A stretch of 64,000 nucleotides of DNA from Chitinophagaceae bacterium (lineage in GTDB: Bacteria; Bacteroidota; Bacteroidia; Chitinophagales; Chitinophagaceae): assembly GCA_016721085.1 (NCBI GenBank), contig JADKJI010000011.1:1-64000 (forward strand), in the 5' to 3' direction. Both the position numbers and the translations under genes were made by a program. The notes under the pieces were generated by a model. It was given only the letters and a program-made list of their open reading frames with translations, did not search any database and had not been told where the DNA came from. Below, piece by piece: positions 8,560 to 16,757 of the stretch. The number at the start of each line of letters is the position of its first letter. The first letter of the stretch is position 1.

Positions 8560-9492
8560 ATGGAAAGCAACGTAAACATTATTGCAAAGAGCTTGTTTGC
8601 CAAAAACAGTTTTGATGAAGTAACTGAAGAACAGTTATTAGACTATACACATGCCTATCCCTATACCGGAATAGGACATTTCCTTCTGGCAAAACGCAAA
8701 AAAGATAAAGGAGAACCTTATCAGGCAGCGGCTGCGAAAGCTTCGTTGTATTTTAATAACCCGTTGTGGTTGCACTACCTTCTCGAGTCCTATCCAGAGG
8801 ATATTGAAGTTCCAGAGCTTGAAAATGTTCCAGAGGTTCCAGTAGTTCAAGAGGTTCCAGAGGAAGAGTCCGAAGTGCATGATGAAAAAGTGATTGTTGA
8901 AGTGGAGTCGGTTGAAAAAGTTGCAGAACCTGTGATTGAAATGAATGAGGCCGTAGTTGCATCTCATGAAAGTGAGCCAGTTGAGTTGCATGTTCCTATA
9001 CTTGTAAAAGAAGCAGCTATTACTCCAGTTTCAACTGATGAAACTGCGATTCCAGCTGTGCCAACCGATTCTTCAGTACCTGCTGCTCATTCAGTTGCTC
9101 CTTCATTAGAAGAGCCGCTGTTTGAACCATACCATACCATTGATTATTTCGCTTCTCAGGGTATTAAGTTAAGATTGGAGGATCTGGAAAAAGACAAGTT
9201 TGGTAAGCAGCTTAGGAGCTTTACCGACTGGTTACGGACTATGAAGAAAATAGCCCCAGTTGTTGCAGGAAATCCGGTTGCGGAACCTCAACAAGACCCA
9301 TCTGAAGCTGAAATCCAGAAAGTTGCGGCCGAATCGGTAGAAGCCAGTGATGTGGAAACGGAAGCAATGGCTGAAGTTTGGGTAAAACAAGGCAAAAAGA
9401 CAAGGGCGGCAGCCATTTACCGGAAATTAAGTTTGCTTAATCCCGGTAAAAGCCATTATTTTGCAGCCAAAATAGACCAATTAAACGATTAG
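8560..9492 (+). CDS. Acidic Pro/Val/Glu-rich hypothetical protein with TPR-like C-terminus
   Basis: A 310-residue protein without a signal peptide or membrane segment. The N-terminus (to about residue 80) and the C-terminal 40 residues (AEVWVKQGKKTRAAAIYRKL, TPR-like) look conserved. Between them, residues 84-190 are a low-complexity Pro/Val/Glu tract. Part of this tract (bases 8808-8865) is built from 9-nt units of the GAGGTTCCA type that also occur as intergenic repeats in this window, so the linker may have grown by repeat expansion. The gene is 7 bases after lptE and 4 before secG, so it is co-transcribed with envelope-export genes. Function unknown. Confidence 0.75.
   Translation: MESNVNIIAKSLFAKNSFDEVTEEQLLDYTHAYPYTGIGHFLLAKRKKDKGEPYQAAAAKASLYFNNPLWLHYLLESYPEDIEVPELENVPEVPVVQEVPEEESEVHDEKVIVEVESVEKVAEPVIEMNEAVVASHESEPVELHVPILVKEAAITPVSTDETAIPAVPTDSSVPAAHSVAPSLEEPLFEPYHTIDYFASQGIKLRLEDLEKDKFGKQLRSFTDWLRTMKKIAPVVAGNPVAEPQQDPSEAEIQKVAAESVEASDVETEAMAEVWVKQGKKTRAAAIYRKLSLLNPGKSHYFAAKIDQLND
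8808..8865 (+). repeat. 9-nt unit repeat inside a coding sequence
   Basis: Consecutive in-frame 9-nt units (GAAGTTCCA, GAGCTTGAA, AATGTTCCA, GAGGTTCCA, GTAGTTCAA, GAGGTTCCA) encode EVP-ELE-NVP-EVP-VVQ-EVP. The units match the intergenic family at 1466, 2474 and 25519. Confidence 0.7.
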
Positions 9493-9496
9493 TGTT

Positions 9497-9808
9497 ATGA
9501 TGATTTTGTTCCTGATATTGATTATCCTGGCTTGTGCAGCAATCGCATTCTTTATATTGATTCAGAATCCAAAAGGTGGCGGATTGGCTGGTAATATTGC
9601 TGGTTTTAACTCCCAGTTCATGGGTGTTAAGCAAACAACTGATGTATTGGAAAAAGGAACTTGGGTGTTAGCAGCAGTAATTGCATTGCTATGCCTTTTT
9701 TCAGCTTTTTTCATTCCAAAGTCAACATCAATACAAACTCGTGGTGAAGGTGCTCGTCCAGCTGCTACCGCTCCAGCTACCAACCCCGCTCCAACTCCGG
9801 CTAAATAA
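9497..9808 (+). CDS. secG: Preprotein translocase subunit SecG
   Basis: Small inner-membrane subunit of the SecYEG channel. 103 residues with two membrane segments (MMILFLILIILACAAIAFF and WVLAAVIALLCLFSAFFI) joined by the family loop LIQNPKGGGLAGNIAGFNSQ. An Ala/Pro-rich tail ends the protein (PAATAPATNPAPTPAK), which is common in this phylum. It is last in the run from miaB and is followed by a strong hairpin terminator. Confidence 0.95.
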   Translation: MMILFLILIILACAAIAFFILIQNPKGGGLAGNIAGFNSQFMGVKQTTDVLEKGTWVLAAVIALLCLFSAFFIPKSTSIQTRGEGARPAATAPATNPAPTPAK

Positions 9809-9827
9809 TATTTTCGCATAAAGATGG

Positions 9828-9856
9828 AACCCTGCTGTTTACGGCAGGGTTTTTTC
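9828..9856 (+). terminator. Rho-independent terminator after secG
   Basis: AACCCTGC (9828-9835) pairs with GCAGGGTT (9844-9851), with an 8-nt loop and a run of T following. Confidence 0.9.
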
Positions 9857-9882
9857 ATTTATTTTACCATAGAATCTCAATT

Positions 9883-10931
9883 ATGCGTAAAAAAATCATT
9901 GGGGGCATTTTAGCCCTTTTAGTTATTCTGCTGCTGATTATCTATTTCCTGCTCTTTACCGGAGCCACTAACTTCAGCGAAAAATCAAAACTCCTGTATA
10001 TTAAAAAGTGGAAGCCACGTATTCAAGTGTATTGAAGACATTGGTGGATAGCCAGATCATTAGTAAGACCGGAACTTTTGATTTTATAGCCAAACAATTA
10101 GATGTACCCAACAGAATCAAACCTGGGCGATTTGAAATTAAGAAAGGAATGAGTTTGGTAAGCATCGCCCGGATGTTTCGAAACAATAACCAATTACCCG
10201 TTAAGCTGGTTATTATAAAACTTCGTACCAAAGAAAACTTGTCCGCCTTTTTAGGGAAACGTTTTGAATGCGACTCTGCATCCATCCAACAGTTCATAAA
10301 CAATAATGATTCCTTAAAAGATGCTGGATTAGATACCAACACAATCATGACATCCATATTTCCTAACACGTATGAATTGATCTGGGCTCAAACCCCTGGC
10401 AATTTATTGAGGAGATTGTTTGCCGAGCATAAAAGGTTCTGGACAGAGGAGAAAACAGCTTTAGCACAAAGCAAGGGACTAACTCCCACTACCGCCTATA
10501 TTCTGGCATCAATTGTTGAGGAAGAAAGTAATGCTAAAGATGAGAAAGACACCATTGCCAGTGTGTATATGAATCGTTTCAAAAAGGGGATGCGACTCCA
10601 GGCAGATCCAACAGTAAAGTTTGCATTGAAAGATTTCACACTCAAAAGAATTTATGAGAAGCATTTGTTGGTGGAGTCGCCATACAACACTTATCGTAAT
10701 ACAGGATTCCCTCCGGGGCCTATCTGCACCCCATCACTGGAAACAATCAATGCAGTTTTACAGATGCCTTCCACTAATTACCTTTATTTTGTAGCGAAAA
10801 GTGATTTTTCTGGAAGGCATGTATTTAGTGCGACTTATGAAGAACACTTAATAAAAGCAAAAGAATTCCAGCAAGCACAGGATGAACAGCAAAAAATAAA
10901 AGCGGCCCGGGAAGCCAAAGAGAAGAACTGA
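9883..10931 (+). pseudogene. mltG: Endolytic murein transglycosylase MltG, single frameshift
   Basis: Membrane-anchored lytic transglycosylase that terminates nascent glycan strands. It starts at ATG 9883 with MRKKIIGG and a membrane segment (ILALLVILLLIIYFLLF). The frame breaks in an AAAAA run at 10003-10007; one more A joins LLYIKK to VEATYSSVLKTLVDSQ and gives about 349 residues, the family length. The YceG fold is evident: FEIKKGMSLVSIARMF, the catalytic Glu region ILASIVEEESN, then DPTVKFAL and the GFPPGPICTPS signature. The stop overlaps the start of the next gene (ATGA). The break lies in a homopolymer, so a sequencing error is likely. Confidence 0.88.
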
Positions 10932-11889
10932 TGACAAAAATTGAACGAATCATATTGGGGCTGCCGATTATCCGGTTTATCATAGCAAAAAGCAAGAAGA
11001 TCATTCTTCCTGGTTTTGATGGTGTTCCATTGTATGATGTTGTTGTTTTATGGATGAAGTAAAGAAAGAAGGATTGAATGAAAGGGCGGCGGCTATCGCT
11101 TACAACTTCATCATGGCGATACCTCCCACTTGCTTATTCCTTTTCACCCTTATCCCCCATTTACCCTTTATTCCAAAGAAAACGATTCAATTACAGATAC
11201 GAACTATCATAACAGATATCATTCCGGCTAAGACCCATAATGAAAACCTGTTACGGTTCGTGAACAGTTTCTTTGAATCTTCCAAAATCGGTCTATTAAG
11301 CTTCGGTTTCATCTTATTGATCTTCTTCGCTTCGAATGGCATGATGGGTTTAATGAGATCTTTCAATAAGAATTATATAGGATTTTCTAAACGCACCGGA
11401 TTACATAACCGGTGGGTAGCCATCCAACTTACGTTTATCATCATGGCCCTGTTACTCGCTTGTATTCTTCTCCTGGTAATGCAGGGCACAGTTGTCACCT
11501 GGCTTGGATTAAAGAACAATCTCCTGGTACAGTTCTTCAGTACTTTCCGATGGCTATTCATATTGGGATTGATCTTCTATACATTCGCATTCATTTATAA
11601 GTATGGTCCTGCCGTAACCAAACGATGGCGCTTATTATCTCCCGGCTCTATTGTCGGTTCCATATTAAGTGTAGCTGCCACCCTGGGCTTTTCTTTGTTT
11701 GTAAATAATTTCGGCAAGTACAATGCGCTTTATGGTTCTATTGGAACCGTAATTGTATTGATGGTTGTAATCTATATCAATTCACTTGTTTTATTGATAG
11801 GCTATGAATTGAATGCGAGTATACATTCGTTGAAGGCGATGGCGGATGAACGAGCCAAAGGCGAGAAAAGCGAGGAGCTGAAAGCTTGA
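10931..11889 (+). pseudogene. YihY/virulence factor BrkB family membrane protein, single frameshift
   Basis: Integral inner-membrane protein with about six hydrophobic segments, among them IGLLSFGFILLIFFASNG and IVLMVVIYINSLVLLIGY. The start ATG 10931 overlaps the mltG stop. The first 41 codons end LPGFDGVPLYDVVVLWMK; one extra T in the TTTT run at 11046-11049 continues into MDEVKKEGLNERAAAIAYNF, the normal family sequence. The restored length is about 319 residues. Molecular function is unsettled for the family. The last codons (ELKA and stop) lie in the outer arm of repeat element A. Confidence 0.85.
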
Positions 11890-12082
11890 TGCTTTTTTGC
11901 CTAAAGCTTAGGGCCTAAGGCTTAAAGCTTAATTCTGTTGTCCGTACGGTGTATAGTCTTTGAAAAAGATAATTTGTAAAGAAGTAAAATATGCGGGCTG
12001 TTCTCAGCAATAAGCCTTAAGCTTTAGGCCTTAAAGCCTTTGGCAAAAAAAGCATTTAGCATCCAGCATTAAGCATCTAGCA
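11881..12082. repeat. Arm-core-arm repeat element, copy A (type II core)
   Basis: Outer arm GCTTGATGCTTTTTTGCC, inner arm CTAAAGCTTAGGGCCTAAGG, a core of about 79 nt (11933-12012), inner arm TAAGCCTTAAGCTTTAGGCC, then an A-run and AGCATTTAGCATCCAGC-type outer arm. Arms are inverted complements. The core resembles that of copy F2 (shared motifs TATAGTCTT and ATGCGGG). Confidence 0.85.
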
Positions 12083-12085
12083 AAA

Positions 12086-12574
12086 ATGAAAACGCTCCTC
12101 CTACTTATAATACTTTTTTTCCCGTTTTGTTCTCCCGCTCAAGAAGTGAAGAAGATCAATTCAGAAGGAATACAGCGATTGATTCAGGAAAGCGACCATC
12201 CATTAGTGATAGGTTTTTGGGCCACCTGGTGTGAGCCTTGTTTACATGAAATACCATGGTTACAAGAAGCAGTAGCAAAAGATTCATCAGGAAAAACCGA
12301 ATTGATCTTATTGAGTTTTGATTTACCAACTTCCTTCCCCAATAAAATAACCAATTTCATAAAAAGCAAAGGATACAAAGCCAGTTTCTATTGGCTCGAA
12401 CAACCCGTCCCCTCCTCCTTCTTTCCCCAAATAAATACACGCTGGGAAGGAAATATTCCTTCAAGTCTCTGGATAAACAATCAAACGGGGTATAAGAGAT
12501 TTTATGGGAGGCAGATTACGGAATTGCAGGCTTTGAGAGAAGTTGGGGAGCTTATTATTAGGCCTAAGGCTTAA
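12086..12574 (+). CDS. TlpA-like thioredoxin-fold protein, exported
   Basis: A 162-residue periplasmic thiol-disulfide oxidoreductase of the TlpA/ResA type. A signal peptide (LLLLIILFFPFCSPAQ) precedes a thioredoxin fold with the active site WATWCEPC near residue 50 and a beta region LILLSFDLP. The expected cis-Pro falls near GNIPSSLWI. Likely role: reduction or repair of envelope thiols; the partner is unknown. The gene sits between repeat elements A and B, and its final codons RPKA plus stop are read from sequence of the element-B arm type, so the natural C-terminus may have been replaced. Confidence 0.85.
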   Translation: MKTLLLLIILFFPFCSPAQEVKKINSEGIQRLIQESDHPLVIGFWATWCEPCLHEIPWLQEAVAKDSSGKTELILLSFDLPTSFPNKITNFIKSKGYKASFYWLEQPVPSSFFPQINTRWEGNIPSSLWINNQTGYKRFYGRQITELQALREVGELIIRPKA

Positions 12575-12765
12575 TACCTAGAACCTAAAACTTCAATGCT
12601 TAAAGCCAAAGGCCTAAAGCCTAAGGCTTAATAAAGTAAACAGCACAAAAATTATGGTTTTAAAAGGTGATATTATACGAAGCCTGATTTCCGTTCGAAT
12701 TACTGAGTAAGCCTTAGGCCCTAGGCTTTAGGCCTTAGGCAAAATAAGGCACCTAGTATCTAGCC
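12559..12765. repeat. Arm-core-arm repeat element, copy B (hybrid core)
   Basis: Arms GGCCTAAAGCCTAAGGCTTA and GCCTTAGGCCCTAGGCTTTA flank a core at 12631-12708. The right half of the core (ACGAAGCCTGATTTCCGTTC ... ACTGAGTA) matches type I cores such as copy E. The left half is unrelated to the other copies. Confidence 0.85.
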
Positions 12766-13353
12766 CTCCCCCTCCGCTGCCCCCCACTCCTTCAACAACT
12801 CATTATGCAAATCATCGGGCAAATGCCGGGTATCATAATGACCGGCGGCGTTTTTCTGACGGAAGGCTTCATATATGGTGACTGCGCAGGCAACTGAAAT
12901 GTTGAGGGATTGAATGATGCCAACTTGTGGAATGATGAAGTTACCATCGGCCAGGGCCCTGATTTCGTCGCTTACGCCTGTATGCTCGTTTCCGAAAACT
13001 AATGCTATTGATTGGGTGAAATCAATTTCGTGCATGGAGACAGCATCACTGGAGAGATGGGTAGTGAGTATCTTATTATATTTCTTACGTAAAGCGGCAA
13101 AGCACTCATTGGCATCTGTAAACTGATGAATAGTGAGCCATTTGGCTGCACTGGAGGAGCTACGGCTGCCCCATTTCTTATGACGGGGGATCTTATTGGT
13201 CAAAACATAGATTTCCTGGATACCTACCGCATCACAACTGCGCATTACCGCCGAAATATTATGGGGATCGAATACATTTTCAAGTACTACGGTAAGATCG
13301 TGTTGCCTCTTATTGAGCACAGAAGTGAGCCGGTTATATCTTTCTGGTGTCAT
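12760..13353 (-). CDS. trmH: tRNA (guanosine-2'-O-)-methyltransferase TrmH (SpoU family)
   Basis: AdoMet-dependent 2'-O-ribose methyltransferase; the TrmH type acts on G18 in the tRNA D-loop. SpoU motifs are in order: motif 1 NVFDPHNISAVMRSCDAVGI, motif 2 ALVFGNEHTGVSDE, motif 3 IPQVGIIQSLNISVACAV, together forming the knotted cofactor site. The start at 13353 (MTPERYNRL) matches the family N-terminus better than the in-frame extension to 13383. About 197 residues. Convergent with the TlpA-like gene, with repeat element B between them reaching the stop region. An rRNA or other tRNA position is a possible alternative target. Confidence 0.88.
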   Translation of the reverse strand: MTPERYNRLTSVLNKRQHDLTVVLENVFDPHNISAVMRSCDAVGIQEIYVLTNKIPRHKKWGSRSSSSAAKWLTIHQFTDANECFAALRKKYNKILTTHLSSDAVSMHEIDFTQSIALVFGNEHTGVSDEIRALADGNFIIPQVGIIQSLNISVACAVTIYEAFRQKNAAGHYDTRHLPDDLHNELLKEWGAAEGEG

Positions 13354-13550
13354 AAATCCTTTGTAAAGGGGCGAAATTACCAAAATAGGGGCTTGTAAAA
13401 CTGAAAAAGAGATTTTTGAAGCTAATATTCAACAAACAGGTCTTGTACCTTTCCGCCCAGTTTATAAGTGACTGAAAAACTGTCTGATTATCTATAATTT
13501 AATCCATTAATTTCCGGGGGGCTTTTCTGGCATTTTTGACCCTTTTCCCC

Positions 13551-13558
13551 TATTTTTG
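13551..13558 (+). promoter_or_regulatory. Bacteroidota -7 element upstream of hppA
   Basis: TATTTTTG matches TAnnTTTG, 33 bases before the hppA ATG, implying a short leader. No clear -33 TTTG at standard distance. Confidence 0.5.
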
Positions 13559-13591
13559 CCGTCCTTTTAACTCAACAAGAACTGTTTATTT

Positions 13592-16012
13592 ATGGACAAA
13601 TTGTTTTACCTGGTGCCCGTATTTGGTGTTATCGGCTTGTTGTACACCCTGATTAAGTTTCAGTGGGTATCAAAACAAGACGCCGGAAACGAGAAAATGC
13701 AAACCATCAGCAACTATATCGCTGAGGGTGCCATGGCTTTCTTGAAAGCAGAATGGAAGATCCTGGGTTATTTCGTTGTGATCGTTGCTATTCTATTGGG
13801 AATTATGTCTCAATCTAATACCAACTCACACTGGTCTATCGCTATTTCATTTTTTGTGGGTGCCGTATTCAGTGCCTTTGCTGGATATATCGGTATGAAA
13901 GTAGCCACCAAGGCAAACGTACGTACTGCACAAGCGGCTCGTACCAGTTTGCACGACGCGTTGAAAGTTTCTTTCACCGGTGGTTCTGTAATGGGATTAG
14001 GTGTTGCAGGTCTCGCTGTATTAGGCTTAGGTTCTTGCTTTATCATATTGAAATTAATCTTTGCTCCAAACGCACCAGTTGATTCTCATGAAATGGAATT
14101 GACTATTGAAGTTCTTACCGGATTTTCATTAGGAGCAGAATCTATCGCTCTTTTTGCCCGTGTAGGTGGAGGTATCTATACAAAGGCGGCCGACGTAGGT
14201 GCTGACCTGGTAGGTAAAGTAGAAGCAGGTATTCCAGAAGATGATCCACGTAACCCTGCCACTATCGCTGATAACGTTGGTGATAACGTAGGTGACGTTG
14301 CAGGTATGGGTGCTGACCTTTTCGGTTCTTATGTTGCTACCGTATTGGCTACAATGGTTCTGGGTCGCGAGACTTTTTCAACTGATGCATACGGCGGAAT
14401 GGCTCCTATATTATTACCAATGCTGATTGCCGGTATCGGTATCGTATTTTCTATCGTTGGTACATGGTTCGTTCGTGTTAGCGATACTGCCGGTATCAAT
14501 ACCCATAACGTTCAGAAAGCCCTTAACATGGGTAACTGGGGTTCTATCATTCTTACAGCAATTGCTTCTGCTGCATTGGTATATTATATTCTTCCAGAAA
14601 CAATGACCCTTCGTAATCATGAATTCACCAAATGGGGTGTTCTCGGTGCAATCGGTGTTGGTCTGGCAGTAGGTGCTCTTATGAGTATGATCACTGAGTA
14701 TTACACAGCAATGGGTAAGCGCCCGGTTTTATCAATCATCAAGAAATCTTCTACCGGACATGCCACTAACGTAATTGGTGGTTTAGCGATCGGTATGGAG
14801 TCTACCTTCCTTCCAATCCTCGTATTGGCAGCTGGTATCTGGGGTTCATTCAAATGCGCAGGTCTGTATGGTGTATCCATCGCTGCTGCAGGTATGATGG
14901 CTACCACTGCTATGCAGTTAGCTATCGACGCCTTCGGTCCTATCGCCGATAACGCCGGTGGTATTGCTGAAATGAGTGAATTACCAAAAGAGGTTCGTGA
15001 GAAAACCGACGTACTGGATGCTGTTGGTAATACTACTGCAGCTACTGGTAAAGGATTTGCCATCGCTTCTGCCGCTCTTACTGCTCTTGCCTTATTTGCA
15101 GCATTCGTTGGTATTGCAATGCCAGATAATCAACATATCGATATCTATAAAGCGGAAGTATTGTCCAGCTTGTTTGTTGGTGCTATGATTCCATTTATAT
15201 TCTCTTCATTAGCTATTCGCGCTGTTGGTGAAGCAGCAATGGCGATGGTGGAAGAAGTTCGTCGTCAGTTCCGTACTATTCCAGGTATCCTGGAAGGAAC
15301 AGGTACTCCACAATATGATAAATGCGTTGCAATTTCTACCAATGCATCTATCAGAAAAATGATGTTACCTGGTGCTATCACTATCATCTCCCCAATCATC
15401 GTTGGTTTCCTTATGGGACCAGAAGCATTGGGTGGATTCTTAGCAGGTGCTACAGTAAGTGGTGTATTGATGGGTATGTTCCAGAACAATGCCGGTGGTG
15501 CTTGGGATAATGCCAAGAAGAGCTTTGAAAAAGGTGTTGAGATCAATGGAGAAATGTTTTATAAGAAATCAGAACCACATAAGGCTTCTGTAACAGGTGA
15601 TACTGTAGGTGATCCTTTCAAAGACACTTCAGGTCCTTCAATGAACATCCTCATCAAATTGATGTCTATCGTTTCATTGGTATTGGCTCCTACCCTCGCT
15701 CAAATGAATAAGTCAACAGCTTCTGTTTCTGAAAAGAAAATTGAAGTTTCCTATACACAAACAGGAACTGATAATGCTACAGGAAATGTTGATGTGAAAA
15801 TAAGCGGAAACAGTGCCGATGATGAATTCAAAGGTTTCATGGACGCATTGAAAGCTGATAATGTAGTTTCTGGAAACGATATTGCTATTGAATGGAATAA
15901 TGGATCATTAACCATCAATGGAACAAAACAGACTGCAGAAACAATTCAGAAATATGCTTCTTTCCTGAAAGAAGGTAAGAATTTTAATTTCAAAATCAGT
16001 AGTAAAGACTAG
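13592..16012 (+). CDS. hppA: Membrane-bound pyrophosphatase (ion-pumping), potassium-dependent type, with C-terminal extension
   Basis: Couples pyrophosphate hydrolysis to sodium and/or proton export across the inner membrane. The 806-residue protein has many hydrophobic helices and the signatures GGGIYTKAADVGADLVGK, EDDPRNPATIADNVGDNVGD and GNTTAATGKGFAIASAAL. Ala rather than Lys in the GNTTAA region marks the potassium-dependent class. The enzyme core ends near residue 705 (LMSIVSLVLAPTLAQM). About 100 further residues follow (EKKIEVSYTQTG ... FKISSKD), hydrophilic and beta-like, not part of a standard pyrophosphatase and of unknown role. A well-formed terminator follows. Codon use is highly biased, suggesting strong expression. 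Confidence 0.95.
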   Translation: MDKLFYLVPVFGVIGLLYTLIKFQWVSKQDAGNEKMQTISNYIAEGAMAFLKAEWKILGYFVVIVAILLGIMSQSNTNSHWSIAISFFVGAVFSAFAGYIGMKVATKANVRTAQAARTSLHDALKVSFTGGSVMGLGVAGLAVLGLGSCFIILKLIFAPNAPVDSHEMELTIEVLTGFSLGAESIALFARVGGGIYTKAADVGADLVGKVEAGIPEDDPRNPATIADNVGDNVGDVAGMGADLFGSYVATVLATMVLGRETFSTDAYGGMAPILLPMLIAGIGIVFSIVGTWFVRVSDTAGINTHNVQKALNMGNWGSIILTAIASAALVYYILPETMTLRNHEFTKWGVLGAIGVGLAVGALMSMITEYYTAMGKRPVLSIIKKSSTGHATNVIGGLAIGMESTFLPILVLAAGIWGSFKCAGLYGVSIAAAGMMATTAMQLAIDAFGPIADNAGGIAEMSELPKEVREKTDVLDAVGNTTAATGKGFAIASAALTALALFAAFVGIAMPDNQHIDIYKAEVLSSLFVGAMIPFIFSSLAIRAVGEAAMAMVEEVRRQFRTIPGILEGTGTPQYDKCVAISTNASIRKMMLPGAITIISPIIVGFLMGPEALGGFLAGATVSGVLMGMFQNNAGGAWDNAKKSFEKGVEINGEMFYKKSEPHKASVTGDTVGDPFKDTSGPSMNILIKLMSIVSLVLAPTLAQMNKSTASVSEKKIEVSYTQTGTDNATGNVDVKISGNSADDEFKGFMDALKADNVVSGNDIAIEWNNGSLTINGTKQTAETIQKYASFLKEGKNFNFKISSKD

Positions 16013-16058
16013 GCTAAAAACCTATCTTTGTAAAAGAACACTAATCATACCAAATACC

Positions 16059-16098
16059 AAAAACCCGGATGTTTCTACATCGGGGTTTTCTTTTTTTA
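16059..16098 (+). terminator. Rho-independent terminator after hppA
   Basis: AAAACCCGGATG pairs with CATCGGGGTTTT (one mismatch) and is followed by a T-rich run. Confidence 0.85.
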
Positions 16099-16320
16099 TG
16101 CTGGAAGCTGGAAGCTTGGTGCTAAATGTTAGATGTTTTTTTGCCTAACGCTGAAGGCTTAAGGCCTAGGGCTTATTCAGCAATAAAAACGGAAATCAGG
16201 CTTCGTAAAAGAGACATTCGTAATTCACAAGAACTTATGGCAGCTTTCTAAATTAAGCTTTAGGCTTTAGGCCTTCGGCCTTAGGCAAAACATGCATCTA
16301 GCATTCAGCATCAAGCTTTT
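16099..16320. repeat. Arm-core-arm repeat element, copy C (type I core, inverted)
   Basis: Outer arm GCTGGAAGCTTGGTGC... TTTTTTTGCC, inner arm GAAGGCTTAAGGCCTAGGGC, core 16175-16253, inner arm TTAAGCTTTAGGCTTTAGGC, outer arm GCATCTAGCATTCAGCATC. The reverse complement of the core closely matches cores D, E and F1 (shared TTGTGAATTACGAATGTCT). It fills most of the 361-bp hppA-blaI gap. Confidence 0.88.
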
Positions 16321-16332
16321 TTAACATTTGAT

Positions 16333-16348
16333 TACGAAATTAATCGTA
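16333..16348. promoter_or_regulatory. BlaI-type operator with overlapping promoter
   Basis: TACGA-N6-TCGTA is a perfect dyad 25 bases before the blaI ATG. A TTTG at 16327-16330 and TATATTTA at 16347-16354 resemble -33 and -7 elements, so the operator sits between them. This fits negative autoregulation, which is usual for BlaI/MecI repressors. Confidence 0.65.
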
Positions 16349-16373
16349 TATTTATCCCAAACCCAGTTTGGCT

Positions 16374-16754
16374 ATGTCTACCAAATACATAAAGCCCACA
16401 GAAAGCGAATTGGAGATTCTGCAGGTTCTGTGGGAAAAGAAAACTGCCAGTGTAAGGGAAGTTCATGAAGAGCTTTCCAAGACCAAAGAGGCAGGTTATA
16501 CCACTACTCTCAAACTGATGCAGATCATGTTTGAAAAGGGATTAGTGAAGAGGGATTCAAGTATGAAGACCCATTTTTATCAACCCGCAGTGAGCCGTGA
16601 AAAGACCCAAAAGCATATGTTGGGAAAAATGATTGACACTTTGTTTGGAGGTTCCTCCACCCAATTGGTGATGCAGGCATTAGGCAACCATAATACAACC
16701 CCAGAAGAATTAGAAGAGATCAGGAAATTGATTGACAACCTTAAAAAGGATTAA
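16374..16754 (+). CDS. BlaI/MecI/CopY family transcriptional repressor
   Basis: A 126-residue winged-helix dimeric repressor: PTESELEILQVLWEKKTASV, then the recognition helix region GYTTTLKLMQIMFEKGLVKR and the dimerisation C-terminus (LEEIRKLIDNLKKD). ATG 16374 is preferred over the upstream in-frame TTG at 16368. The M56 peptidase gene follows after 3 bases, the standard sensor-repressor pair in which the membrane peptidase triggers cleavage of the repressor. A dyad operator lies directly upstream. The regulon need not be beta-lactam resistance; in Bacteroidota many such pairs sit beside unrelated genes. Confidence 0.92.
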   Translation: MSTKYIKPTESELEILQVLWEKKTASVREVHEELSKTKEAGYTTTLKLMQIMFEKGLVKRDSSMKTHFYQPAVSREKTQKHMLGKMIDTLFGGSSTQLVMQALGNHNTTPEELEEIRKLIDNLKKD

Positions 16755-16757
16755 CCA

